Source of the DNA: RUG11237 sp045119215 | GTDB taxonomy: Bacteria; Bacillota; Clostridia; Lachnospirales; Lachnospiraceae | Reading direction: 5' to 3' | NCBI GenBank assembly: GCA_045119215.1 | Contig: JBGVDD010000229.1 | Coordinates: 35,585 to 99,584, forward strand | DNA: 64,000 nt | Shown here: one piece after another, positions 43,657-51,630 of the stretch | Numbering within the stretch: position 1 is the first letter of the stretch | How the letters are laid out: each line of letters starts with the position of its first letter | Position numbers and translations under genes: made by a program | Notes under the pieces: generated by a model | Told to the model about the DNA's origin: nothing | What the model saw: the letters and a program-made list of their open reading frames with translations, nothing else | Database searches by the model: none

Positions 43657-45279
43657 CTATTCCAGAATCTTTGTGATTTCATTGACAGGCGAACCACTGA
43701 CATACTGGAAATTGATGGTATCTCCCTCTTTATATTTGATAACAGAAATTAAGTTTTCATCTGTCATATTGGCTCCAAAAGCAGTTTCCAATCCCTTAAT
43801 ATATAAATAGTAATGAGTATTTCCATCAATAACTACTGGAGCAATGGAATCAATGATTCCCTTTACTACCTCTAAACTGTTGCTTTCGGAACTGGTAATG
43901 CCATTTGTGTTTAAAAGTGCCATGTAGGCCTTTTCTGCCTGGGCTACCGTATCTCCTATGGCTACCCACTGATACTTTTGCACATTCACCATGGCATATT
44001 TTTTAACTAAACCTGCATCATCTTTCAGTGCCATAAAATAAGTGGGTTCGTCTGCAATATTTAACAACAACGGGAAAGTAGAGCAGTATCCTAAGTTCTG
44101 TACCTGTCCTTCCGCCGAGTCCATTGCAGAATATTCAATGGCACCCTCCACGGAGTAAAATCTGGTTTCCATGGTTCTTTGGTTCATTAATACAAAACCT
44201 ACAATGGACTGGTCTGAATTTAGGGATGTAATACCTGTATACACCCACACATCGTCATCTAAGGCAATATAGTTATATCCACTGGTAGACTGGAGGCAAT
44301 CCTTTTGACCAAGTACGCTGTTGAGAAAACCGTGTTTTAGGGTTCCATTATAGTTATATAGTCCAACCAGTAAGTCTGCCGAGTATACTCTGTCTACCCA
44401 CTGTGGTACATCTTCCACTTTATATACTTCTGTCTCGCCGGTCTGAGCGTTACATAATACCACTTTTCCTATGGTTACACCGCCAAACAGACCGATATTA
44501 AATTTCTTTACCGGACAAACCCAGTAAGGGGTTCCTTCTTCATCTATCTCAAAGCTGATGTCATCAAAGATAAAAGTTGGATAGCGAAATCTTAAGTGTC
44601 TGTAAATATTTCTGTTAAAGTATTCTGCTTCCGAATATTTAATGGGTTTGTCTAATTTAATACACTCTGTATCCTGGGTTGCCATGTCAATTTTGATATA
44701 AGCTGGAATTCCTGAGGACTGATTGGTAAGCCATTTGATAAAGCTTGCATAAGTCAGAGGTGTCACTCTCACAGGCTCATCGTTTAAATTTATCTGAGTA
44801 TATCTTGGACTTACCTCAAACTGGGAAACGTAATCCACCATGCTTCCCATCTTTCGATTTCCCAAAAGTGCTGCAGATTCTTTATCTAACAATGGTATCT
44901 GATTATAGTTTACTTCCTTGATATCTTCTGTGAATTCTTTTTCTTTTACCTGCAATAATTTCTGATATTTTGATGCATTTACCAGTGGAGAAGATAAAAT
45001 ACTTCCTCCCGCATAGACGATTAAAACTACCAAAAATACAGCCAGCATAATTTTTAAAGGAACAGACTTTTTAAAGAATGGAGTCATTTCCCTAAAGCTG
45101 TTGATGTGTTTGCACTTTGCACATACATAAACAAAAATAGCTACAAGGCACAAAGTAAAAATAAATCCCCACATTCCCTCGGAATGGAGATTGATTGCAG
45201 GCAGTGTTACATAGTAACCAATTCCTGCAATAAGGAGCAATAATATTACTCCAATCAAATAAAATTTTCCTTTTTTCAT
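43657..45279 (-). CDS. unrecognised membrane protein with large extracellular domain
   Basis: 540 residues. There are three N-terminal hydrophobic segments (about 5-25, 35-55, 75-95) followed by a 440-residue soluble part with many beta strands and several Trp/Tyr residues, and no known catalytic motif. The family is not recognised. An internal region around YWVCPVKKFNIG and DVWVYTGITSL suggests a repeated beta module. It lies alone between leuS and tyrA on the minus strand. Confidence 0.75.
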   Translation of the reverse strand: MKKGKFYLIGVILLLLIAGIGYYVTLPAINLHSEGMWGFIFTLCLVAIFVYVCAKCKHINSFREMTPFFKKSVPLKIMLAVFLVVLIVYAGGSILSSPLVNASKYQKLLQVKEKEFTEDIKEVNYNQIPLLDKESAALLGNRKMGSMVDYVSQFEVSPRYTQINLNDEPVRVTPLTYASFIKWLTNQSSGIPAYIKIDMATQDTECIKLDKPIKYSEAEYFNRNIYRHLRFRYPTFIFDDISFEIDEEGTPYWVCPVKKFNIGLFGGVTIGKVVLCNAQTGETEVYKVEDVPQWVDRVYSADLLVGLYNYNGTLKHGFLNSVLGQKDCLQSTSGYNYIALDDDVWVYTGITSLNSDQSIVGFVLMNQRTMETRFYSVEGAIEYSAMDSAEGQVQNLGYCSTFPLLLNIADEPTYFMALKDDAGLVKKYAMVNVQKYQWVAIGDTVAQAEKAYMALLNTNGITSSESNSLEVVKGIIDSIAPVVIDGNTHYYLYIKGLETAFGANMTDENLISVIKYKEGDTINFQYVSGSPVNEITKILE

Positions 45280-45376
45280 TCTACTACCTCCCGATTATGA
45301 TATAAGTGTCTTTAACAAAAAATAGTATAATTCAAATGCCTGTTTTATTCAAGCTGTTCTTATTATTTATTTATGC

Positions 45377-45403
45377 AACAGTTCAGCCATAGACTAAACT
45401 GTT
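45377..45403. repeat. imperfect palindrome upstream of tyrA
   Basis: AACAGTTCAG (45377-45386) and CTAAACTGTT (45394-45403) form a near-palindrome 10 bp upstream of the tyrA -35 box. It resembles the arms of the pulA leader palindrome at 16286-16314. Confidence 0.55.
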
Positions 45404-45412
45404 ACTTATTTA

Positions 45413-45441
45413 TTGACATATTCACTAGATAAAGTTAGAAT
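45413..45441 (+). promoter_or_regulatory. promoter of tyrA
   Basis: TTGACA (45413-45418), 17 bp, TAGAAT (45436-45441). A GTG in frame with tyrA overlaps the -10 box, so translation cannot begin there. Confidence 0.85.
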
Positions 45442-45473
45442 TGTGGGTAGCAAGTTACAAACAGGAGGAAATT

Positions 45474-46334
45474 ATGTTAAAAGTCGGTATGATTGGCTTA
45501 GGGCTTATTGGTGGTTCTTTGGCCAAATCCATTCGTTTACATCATAAAGATGCTGTGATTACAGCATACGATACCAACCATAACTCACTTTCGGCAGCTC
45601 TTGAGGAGAAGGTGATTTCCAAGGCACTTACCAATATTGATGATTTTACAATTTGTGATGCATTTTGGGATTGTGATTTCATTTTTCTTTGTACTCCGGT
45701 GGAAAGTTTTCATGTATATCTTCCACTATTGAAAAAGGTGCTAAGGGAGGATACTATTTTAACTGATGTGGGAAGTGTAAAGGCGAGGGTACATAAAGAA
45801 ATTGAAGAATATGGGCTAAACAGCCATTTTATTGGAGGTCATCCCATGGCGGGAACTGAGAAAGCAGGATACAAAAATTCCTTTCCTGAGATGATGAACC
45901 AGACCAGATTCCTGCTGACCCCTGCCAAGGAGAGTTCAGAGGCTGCACTGGAAAAATATAAAGAGTTGATTTGCTCCCTAGATGCCATTCCCATGGTACT
46001 TGATTATAGGGAACACGACCGGGCTGTGGCAGCCATCAGTCACGTACCCCATCTGGTGGCCTCCGGGCTTGTAGATTTGGTGGCATCCAAAGACGAAAAG
46101 AAATTTTTAAATGAAATGGCAGCGGGTGGATTTAAAGATATCACCCGGATTGCATCCTCAAACCCTCATATGTGGCAAAATATCTGCTTTTCCAATAAAG
46201 CTGCTGTGCTTGAAATGCTGGATTCCTACATAGCTATTATGCAGCAGGCAAGAGAAAATTTAGCAGCTGAGAATGTGGAGGGCTTGTGCAATCACTTTGC
46301 TGTTGCAAAAGAATATAGGGATAAAATAAACTAA
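45474..46334 (+). CDS. tyrA: prephenate dehydrogenase
   Basis: NAD(P)-dependent oxidative decarboxylation of prephenate for tyrosine synthesis. It has 286 residues from the ATG at 45474, preceded by AGGAGG with 5-nt spacing. The Rossmann loop GMIGLGLIGGSLA and the active-site segment FIGGHPMAGTEKAGY are present. There is no chorismate mutase fusion or C-terminal ACT domain, so feedback control may be weak. It is single-gene, on the plus strand among minus-strand genes. Confidence 0.93.
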   Translation: MLKVGMIGLGLIGGSLAKSIRLHHKDAVITAYDTNHNSLSAALEEKVISKALTNIDDFTICDAFWDCDFIFLCTPVESFHVYLPLLKKVLREDTILTDVGSVKARVHKEIEEYGLNSHFIGGHPMAGTEKAGYKNSFPEMMNQTRFLLTPAKESSEAALEKYKELICSLDAIPMVLDYREHDRAVAAISHVPHLVASGLVDLVASKDEKKFLNEMAAGGFKDITRIASSNPHMWQNICFSNKAAVLEMLDSYIAIMQQARENLAAENVEGLCNHFAVAKEYRDKIN

Positions 46335-46345
46335 AAGAAAACAAG

Positions 46346-46384
46346 TACCCCAGAGATGCAGCTCTGGGGTATTCTATTCCTTTC
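46346..46384 (+). terminator. terminator after tyrA
   Basis: TACCCCAGAG (46346-46355) pairs with CTCTGGGGTA (46362-46371), then TTCTATTCCTTTC. The left flank is A-rich and may also serve queA on the other strand. Confidence 0.75.
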
Positions 46385-46416
46385 TGGCATGGTGGCTTAA
46401 ACCATAGGCGGTTGTT

Positions 46417-47442
46417 TCAAATTAGAAACATAGCATCTCCAAAACTAAAGAACCGATATCCTTCTTTTACTGCTGCTTCATAGGCAGCCAGCACATGTTC
46501 TCTCCCTGCAAATGCAGACACCAGCATTAAAAGAGTAGACTGGGGTAAGTGAAAATTGGTAATCAGTCCATCAATCATCTTAAATTTATACCCCGGATAA
46601 ATAAATATGTCTGTATCCCCACTTTTTGGCTGCAAAATTCCATTGTCATCTGTGGCAGACTCTAAGGTACGTGTACTGGTAGTTCCCACTGCGATGACTC
46701 TTCCGCCATTTCTTTTGGTATCATTAATCTTTTTGGCCTCTTCTTCCTCAATATGATAAAATTCAGAATGCATATGATGCTCCAGCACATTTTCCACTTT
46801 TACCGGACGGAAGGTTCCAAGTCCCACATGAAGTGTAACATGAGCGATGGTTACCCCCATGTCCTCTATCTGCTGTAACAATTCCTTGGTAAAGTGAAGT
46901 CCTGCGGTTGGTGCAGCGGCAGAGCCTTCTTCTTTGGCATATACTGTCTGATATCTGTTTTTATCTTTTAACTGATGGGTAATGTATGGGGGCAAAGGCA
47001 TTTGTCCAAGTTTATCCAGAATCTCTTCAAAAATCCCTTCATAGGAAAACTGTACCAGACGATTTCCCTCCTCCACTTCATCGATGATTTCTCCTTTTAA
47101 CAGTCCGTCGCCAAAACTTATTTTTGCACCTTTTTTTGCCTTTCTTCCAGGTTTTACCAAAGTTTCCCAAACGTCGTTTTCCCGACGCTTCAATAATAGA
47201 AGTTCAATTTTTGCACCAGTTTCTTCTTTCACACCAATCAATCTTGCTGGTAAAACTTTTGTATTGTTAATGACCAGGCAGTCCCCTTTTTTTAAATATC
47301 CTGTAATATCCCGAAAAATCTTGTGTTCTATTTCTCCGTTTTCCCGATGCAGCACCATAAGCCGGGAATCAGAACGGTTCTCTAATGGGTCCTGGGCAAT
47401 CTGTTCTTCCGGTAAATAAAAATCAAAATCTTTTACATTCAT
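46417..47442 (-). CDS. queA: S-adenosylmethionine:tRNA ribosyltransferase-isomerase
   Basis: Makes epoxyqueuosine in tRNA by transferring ribose from SAM. It has 341 residues and starts MNVKDFDFYLPEEQIAQDPL, typical of QueA. Internal landmarks are SRLMVLHRENGEIEHKIF, GSAAAPTAGLHFT, VTLHVGLGTFRPV and FHLPQSTLLMLVSAF. It does not overlap its neighbours. The 256 bp between it and pheT contain two repeat elements described separately. Confidence 0.95.
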   Translation of the reverse strand: MNVKDFDFYLPEEQIAQDPLENRSDSRLMVLHRENGEIEHKIFRDITGYLKKGDCLVINNTKVLPARLIGVKEETGAKIELLLLKRRENDVWETLVKPGRKAKKGAKISFGDGLLKGEIIDEVEEGNRLVQFSYEGIFEEILDKLGQMPLPPYITHQLKDKNRYQTVYAKEEGSAAAPTAGLHFTKELLQQIEDMGVTIAHVTLHVGLGTFRPVKVENVLEHHMHSEFYHIEEEEAKKINDTKRNGGRVIAVGTTSTRTLESATDDNGILQPKSGDTDIFIYPGYKFKMIDGLITNFHLPQSTLLMLVSAFAGREHVLAAYEAAVKEGYRFFSFGDAMFLI

Positions 47443-47516
47443 GTCTTTTCTCCTACTCTATTTTATATTTTCGTTATCTTCATGTATTTATTGAAATCAA
47501 ATAACTATTCAGTACA

Positions 47517-47541
47517 GGTCTCAGCATTTACTGCTGAGACC
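47517..47541. repeat. dispersed hairpin motif, copy B
   Basis: A perfect 10-bp stem: GGTCTCAGCA (47517-47526), loop TTTAC, TGCTGAGACC (47532-47541). It shares sequence with the hairpin at 38614-38637. It lies between queA and the nested palindrome. Confidence 0.65.
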
Positions 47542-47552
47542 GTATGACAATG

Positions 47553-47697
47553 TGTATTTTACAAAAATCGGGCAATTTTGCATGCGTAAGCATTGCCCGA
47601 TTTAACGTATCTGTTCGCGGTTTGAACAGATACGAAATCAAAAAATCCGTTATACCAATGGCTTACATTAGTATAACGGATTTTTCTGTAAAATACA
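47553..47697 (-). repeat. 145-nt nested palindromic element after pheT
   Basis: An outer 11-bp inverted repeat (47553-47563 / 47687-47697) encloses three hairpins: 12 bp (47565-47576/47592-47603), 11 bp (47606-47616/47624-47634) and 15 bp (47641-47655/47671-47685). On the minus strand hairpins 3 and 1 are followed by T-runs, so they can act as tandem terminators of pheT. The cloverleaf-like layout could also be an RNA element or small mobile repeat. Confidence 0.8.
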
Positions 47698-47698
47698 A

Positions 47699-50119
47699 TT
47701 ACTGTCTTAACTCGATGCCCATGCCTTCTAAGCCATTTAATATCTTCTTCATGGCAGCAGTAATATCCGATTCTTCTAAGGTTCTGTCCTTTGCTCTAAA
47801 AGTGATAGAGTAGGCAACAGACTTGAATCCGTCTTTGATCTGTGCTCCCTCATAAATGTCAAACAATTCATAGCTTTCCAAAATCTTTCCACCGCGCTGT
47901 GCAATCACAGTTTCAATCTGACCAGCAAGGATTTCTTTCGGTACTGTCATACTGATATCTCTGGTAACTGCCGGGAATTTGGCAACCCCCTCATACTTTC
48001 TATCGTAAGTGGCATATTCTAAGATGGATGGCATGTCAATCACTGCCACATACGCTTTTTCGCCAATTCCATAGATATCTGCCACTTCCGGGTGGATTTC
48101 TCCTAAATAGCCCACTACTGTATTCTTGTAGATAATGTTTGCCTGGCGTCCCGGATGAAGGAAGGTCTTTCCTGCTTTTGGATCATACTGTGTCTTTTCG
48201 CACAATCCAATCTTTTCAAAGAATTCTTCTACCACACCCTTCATGGTGAAGAAGTCGCCATCCCCATAGAATCCCAGAGTAAACTGCATTCTTTCATCTG
48301 GAAGTTCTGTCAAAGGTAATGTCTTTGGAAGATATATATTTCCCAGTTCATACAAACGTACATTTTTATTTCTTCTATTGTAGTTTGTAGCAAGGGAGGT
48401 GAGCATTCCATTTAAAGAAATGGTACGCATAATACTGAAATCTTCTCCTAATGGGTTAGAAATCACAATGGCATTTCTCTCCATGGCATCCTCAGGCAAC
48501 AATAATTTATCAAACACCTTTGGACTTTCAAAAGAATAACTGTATCCCTGGCTGAAACCACAAAATTCAGCAATATCTCTGGCTGTAGACATAATTCTCT
48601 TGTCAAATGGAAGCTTACCTGTGGTAGCTTCTCCCTTTGGCAGAGTAGTTGGAATATTGTCATATCCATAGAATCTTGCCACTTCTTCCGCAATATCAGC
48701 TTTCCAGACTAAATCCTGTCTCCAGGATGGCACAATGATTTCTCTGGTAGCTTCATCGTAACCTAATTCAATTTTCTTAAAGTAAGAAAGCATGGTCTCT
48801 TCATCAAGGTTTGTTCCAAGCAATCCATTGATGTATGCCGGGTCAAAGGCTACACGGTTTCCCTCTCTCTTTACCGGGTATACGTCAACCATTCCGCCTA
48901 CCACTTCACCAGCACCAAGTTCTTCGATTAACTGACAGGCTCTGTTCATGGCAAGCTCAGCAGTATTTGGGTCTAATCCTTTTTCAAATTTAGAGGATGC
49001 ATCTGTTCTTAACCCTACACGTTTACTTGATAAACGGATGTTTGTTCCATCAAAGCAAGCAGCTTCAAAGAGCATTGTTTTTACATCGTCTGTAATCATG
49101 GAGTTTTCTCCCCCCATAATACCAGCAATCCCCACTGGCTTTTCACCATCACAAATCATGAGAACATCTTCGTCCATTACTCTTTCCTGTCCATCCAGAG
49201 TAGTGAACTTTTCATCCTTTGCGGCACGTTTTACAACAATTTCTTTCTTGGCAATGGTATCTAAATCGTAAGCGTGCATTGGCTGACCGTATTCTTCCAT
49301 TACGTAGTTAGTGATATCTACGATGTTATTGATTGGACGAATACCATGGGCAGATAAACGTCTCTGCATCCACTTTGGGGATGGTCCGATTTTGATGTTT
49401 TTTACCACTCTTGCGGTATATCTTTTGCACAATTCAGTGTCTTCCACCTTAACCTTAATGTAATCATTTACATCTTCTGAATTCCCAGTTTCTTTGATGA
49501 CAGGTGGTACAAATTCTAAATCAAAGGTAGCGGCAGCTTCTCTTGCGATACCAAGAACACTGAAACAATCTACTCTGTTGGAGGTAATCTCATATTCTAC
49601 TACAGCATCATCTAAGCCTAACGCATGGATGGCGCTTTCTCCCACTACAGCATCATCTTCAAAAATATAGATTCCATCTTCTGGCGCTTCCGGATAAAAA
49701 TCTCTGCTGGAGCCTAACTCTTCAATGGAACAGAGCATACCATTACTCTCTACACCGCGAAGTTTTCCTTTCTTGATTTTAACACCACCTGGTGTTTTCT
49801 TACCATCATGTCCACCTGCTACACGTCCCCCGTCTAACACTACTGGAATTTTCTGGCCTTCTGCTACATTCTGTGCTCCGGTAACAATCTGAACAAGTTC
49901 TCCTGTTCCCACATCAATCTGACAAATCTGTAATTTATCTGCATCCGGATGCTTTTCAATTTTCTTAATCTGTCCAATCACAATATTTTCCAAATCTGCA
50001 TCTAATCTGACAAAGCCTTCCCCCTTAGAGCCTGATAAAGTCATGGCATCCATGTATTCCTGTGCGTCTTTATCCAACCCTGGTACGTATGCTTTTATCC
50101 AAGACAATGAAGTATTCAT
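47699..50119 (-). CDS. pheT: phenylalanyl-tRNA synthetase beta subunit
   Basis: Tetramer partner of PheS. It has 806 residues. The N-terminal tRNA-binding (EMAP-like) domain (about 40-155) is followed by the B3/4 editing domain, B5, the catalytic-like core and a C-terminal FDX-ACB domain (about 710-806; FPAVTRDISMTVPKEI). It starts MNTSLSWIKAYVPGLD. It is co-transcribed with pheS (49-bp gap) under a T-box, and its stop touches the palindromic element. Confidence 0.96.
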   Translation of the reverse strand: MNTSLSWIKAYVPGLDKDAQEYMDAMTLSGSKGEGFVRLDADLENIVIGQIKKIEKHPDADKLQICQIDVGTGELVQIVTGAQNVAEGQKIPVVLDGGRVAGGHDGKKTPGGVKIKKGKLRGVESNGMLCSIEELGSSRDFYPEAPEDGIYIFEDDAVVGESAIHALGLDDAVVEYEITSNRVDCFSVLGIAREAAATFDLEFVPPVIKETGNSEDVNDYIKVKVEDTELCKRYTARVVKNIKIGPSPKWMQRRLSAHGIRPINNIVDITNYVMEEYGQPMHAYDLDTIAKKEIVVKRAAKDEKFTTLDGQERVMDEDVLMICDGEKPVGIAGIMGGENSMITDDVKTMLFEAACFDGTNIRLSSKRVGLRTDASSKFEKGLDPNTAELAMNRACQLIEELGAGEVVGGMVDVYPVKREGNRVAFDPAYINGLLGTNLDEETMLSYFKKIELGYDEATREIIVPSWRQDLVWKADIAEEVARFYGYDNIPTTLPKGEATTGKLPFDKRIMSTARDIAEFCGFSQGYSYSFESPKVFDKLLLPEDAMERNAIVISNPLGEDFSIMRTISLNGMLTSLATNYNRRNKNVRLYELGNIYLPKTLPLTELPDERMQFTLGFYGDGDFFTMKGVVEEFFEKIGLCEKTQYDPKAGKTFLHPGRQANIIYKNTVVGYLGEIHPEVADIYGIGEKAYVAVIDMPSILEYATYDRKYEGVAKFPAVTRDISMTVPKEILAGQIETVIAQRGGKILESYELFDIYEGAQIKDGFKSVAYSITFRAKDRTLEESDITAAMKKILNGLEGMGIELRQ

Positions 50120-50168
50120 TCTATTTTCCTCTTTTCTTTCACTCTATTTCAGTATCTGTTCCGTATTT

Positions 50169-51188
50169 TTAGAACTGTTTTAAGAATCTAATATCATTTT
50201 CGTAAAGTAGTCTCATATCATCGATTTCATACTTTAATAATGCAATACGCTCTAAGCCTACTCCAAAAGCAAATCCTGAATATTCTTCCGGATCGATTCC
50301 ACACATTTCCAATACGTGAGGATGAACCATACCACATCCTAAGATTTCAATCCATCCTTCTCCCTTACAGAAACGGCATCCCTTGCCGCCACACTTAAAG
50401 CAGCTCACATCTACTTCCGCACTTGGCTCTGTAAATGGGAAATGATGTGGACGGAATTTAATTTTGGTGTCTTCTCCAAATAATTCTTTTACAAATACCT
50501 CCAAAGTACCTTTTAAGTCAGCAAAAGTAACGTTCTTGTCGATGACAAGTCCTTCTATCTGATGGAAGGAAGGAGAATGGGTTGCATCCACTTCATCAGC
50601 ACGGAATACTCTACCTGGTGCAATCATACGGATAGGCAGTTTTCCCTGCTCCATGACACGTGCCTGTACCGGTGAAGTCTGGGTACGAAGCACGATTTCT
50701 TTGTTGATGTAAAAAGTGTCCTGTTCATCCTTTGCCGGATGGTTTGCTGGAATATTTAACTTTTCAAAGTTATAAAGGTCATATTCCACTTCTGGTCCTT
50801 CCATAACTTCATATCCCATACCAATGAAGATTCTCTCTACCTCTTCCTGGGCAATGGTATTTGGATGACGATGACCTACATTATTCTTCTTTGCAGGCAA
50901 GGTTACATCGATGACCTCACTTTTTAACTGGGCTTCTCTTGCAACAGCCTCCAATTTTTTCTTCGTTTCATCTAAAATTTTTTCAATAGCTTCTCTGGTT
51001 TCATTTACCAATTGTCCCACCATTGGTCTGTCTTCCGGTGCTACATCTTTCATACTTTTTAGTACACTGGTAAGCTCTCCCTTTTTTCCAAGGAAGTTTA
51101 CTCTTACTTCGTTTAGCTTTTCTAGCGCATCCGAATTTTCAATCTGCTTTAATGCGTCTTCGCGAATTGCTCTTAATTTTTCTTTCAT
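50169..51188 (-). CDS. pheS: phenylalanyl-tRNA synthetase alpha subunit
   Basis: Class II catalytic subunit. It has 339 residues. The N-terminal coiled coil (about 1-85) is followed by the catalytic core with GHRHPNTIAQEEVERIFIGM, TSPVQARVME, FRADEVDATHSPSFHQIEGL and GVGLERIALLKY (motif 3). A four-Cys cluster (CFKCGGKGCRFCKGEGW) marks the zinc-containing subtype seen in clostridia. It is controlled by the T-box at 51295-51579. Confidence 0.96.
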   Translation of the reverse strand: MKEKLRAIREDALKQIENSDALEKLNEVRVNFLGKKGELTSVLKSMKDVAPEDRPMVGQLVNETREAIEKILDETKKKLEAVAREAQLKSEVIDVTLPAKKNNVGHRHPNTIAQEEVERIFIGMGYEVMEGPEVEYDLYNFEKLNIPANHPAKDEQDTFYINKEIVLRTQTSPVQARVMEQGKLPIRMIAPGRVFRADEVDATHSPSFHQIEGLVIDKNVTFADLKGTLEVFVKELFGEDTKIKFRPHHFPFTEPSAEVDVSCFKCGGKGCRFCKGEGWIEILGCGMVHPHVLEMCGIDPEEYSGFAFGVGLERIALLKYEIDDMRLLYENDIRFLKQF

Positions 51189-51234
51189 TTCGATTCTTTC
51201 TCCTTCTTTTTATCTTAAGGCAAACCACAGATTC

Positions 51235-51254
51235 AAGACTCGCTTGCGAGTCTT
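51235..51254 (-). repeat. hairpin in pheS 5' leader
   Basis: AAGACTCGC (51235-51243) is complementary to GCGAGTCTT (51246-51254), with a 2-nt gap. It lies between the T-box terminator and pheS, so it is in the read-through mRNA. Confidence 0.5.
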
Positions 51255-51294
51255 GGCGTTGCATTCGAGCCAGCTTGCTGACAAAAAACACTAT

Positions 51295-51579
51295 CGAATC
51301 AAAAAAAGCTCCGCCCCTAAAAGGGACGAAGCTAAGTTTCCGCGGTACCACCCTGATTTCTGATTTCTAATTCCTAATTCTCAGACTCTCATCTGCGTAA
51401 CGTGCAGTCACGTTGACTCCTACTCTTGGTTCAAAGTCACAGCTCCGGTGTGAAATTCAAATATCACTTCTAAGCATCTCTGCCATGAGAAAGTTTTCAG
51501 CCAATGACTTTCCCTCTCTGAAATAAAAGTAATACCCTACTGTGCACCTTCACAGCCTTTTATTCTATCTCTTTATTCA
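51295..51579 (-). promoter_or_regulatory. T-box riboswitch controlling pheST
   Basis: The T-box core AGGGTGGTACCGCGG lies at 51340-51354. The terminator hairpin with seven T residues is at 51301-51333. The likely specifier is UUC at 51452-51454 (context GAAU-UUC-AC), matching tRNA-Phe. The leader and promoter fill most of the pheS to surface-protein gap (51189-51630). Confidence 0.9.
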
Positions 51580-51585
51580 ATGGCT

Positions 51586-51613
51586 ATTTTAACACAATAT
51601 TTTTGAATGTCAA
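51586..51613 (-). promoter_or_regulatory. promoter of pheST
   Basis: TTGACA (51608-51613), 16 bp, TAAAAT (51586-51591) on the minus strand, directly upstream of the T-box. Confidence 0.75.
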
Positions 51614-51630
51614 GAGAGATATCAGGAATT

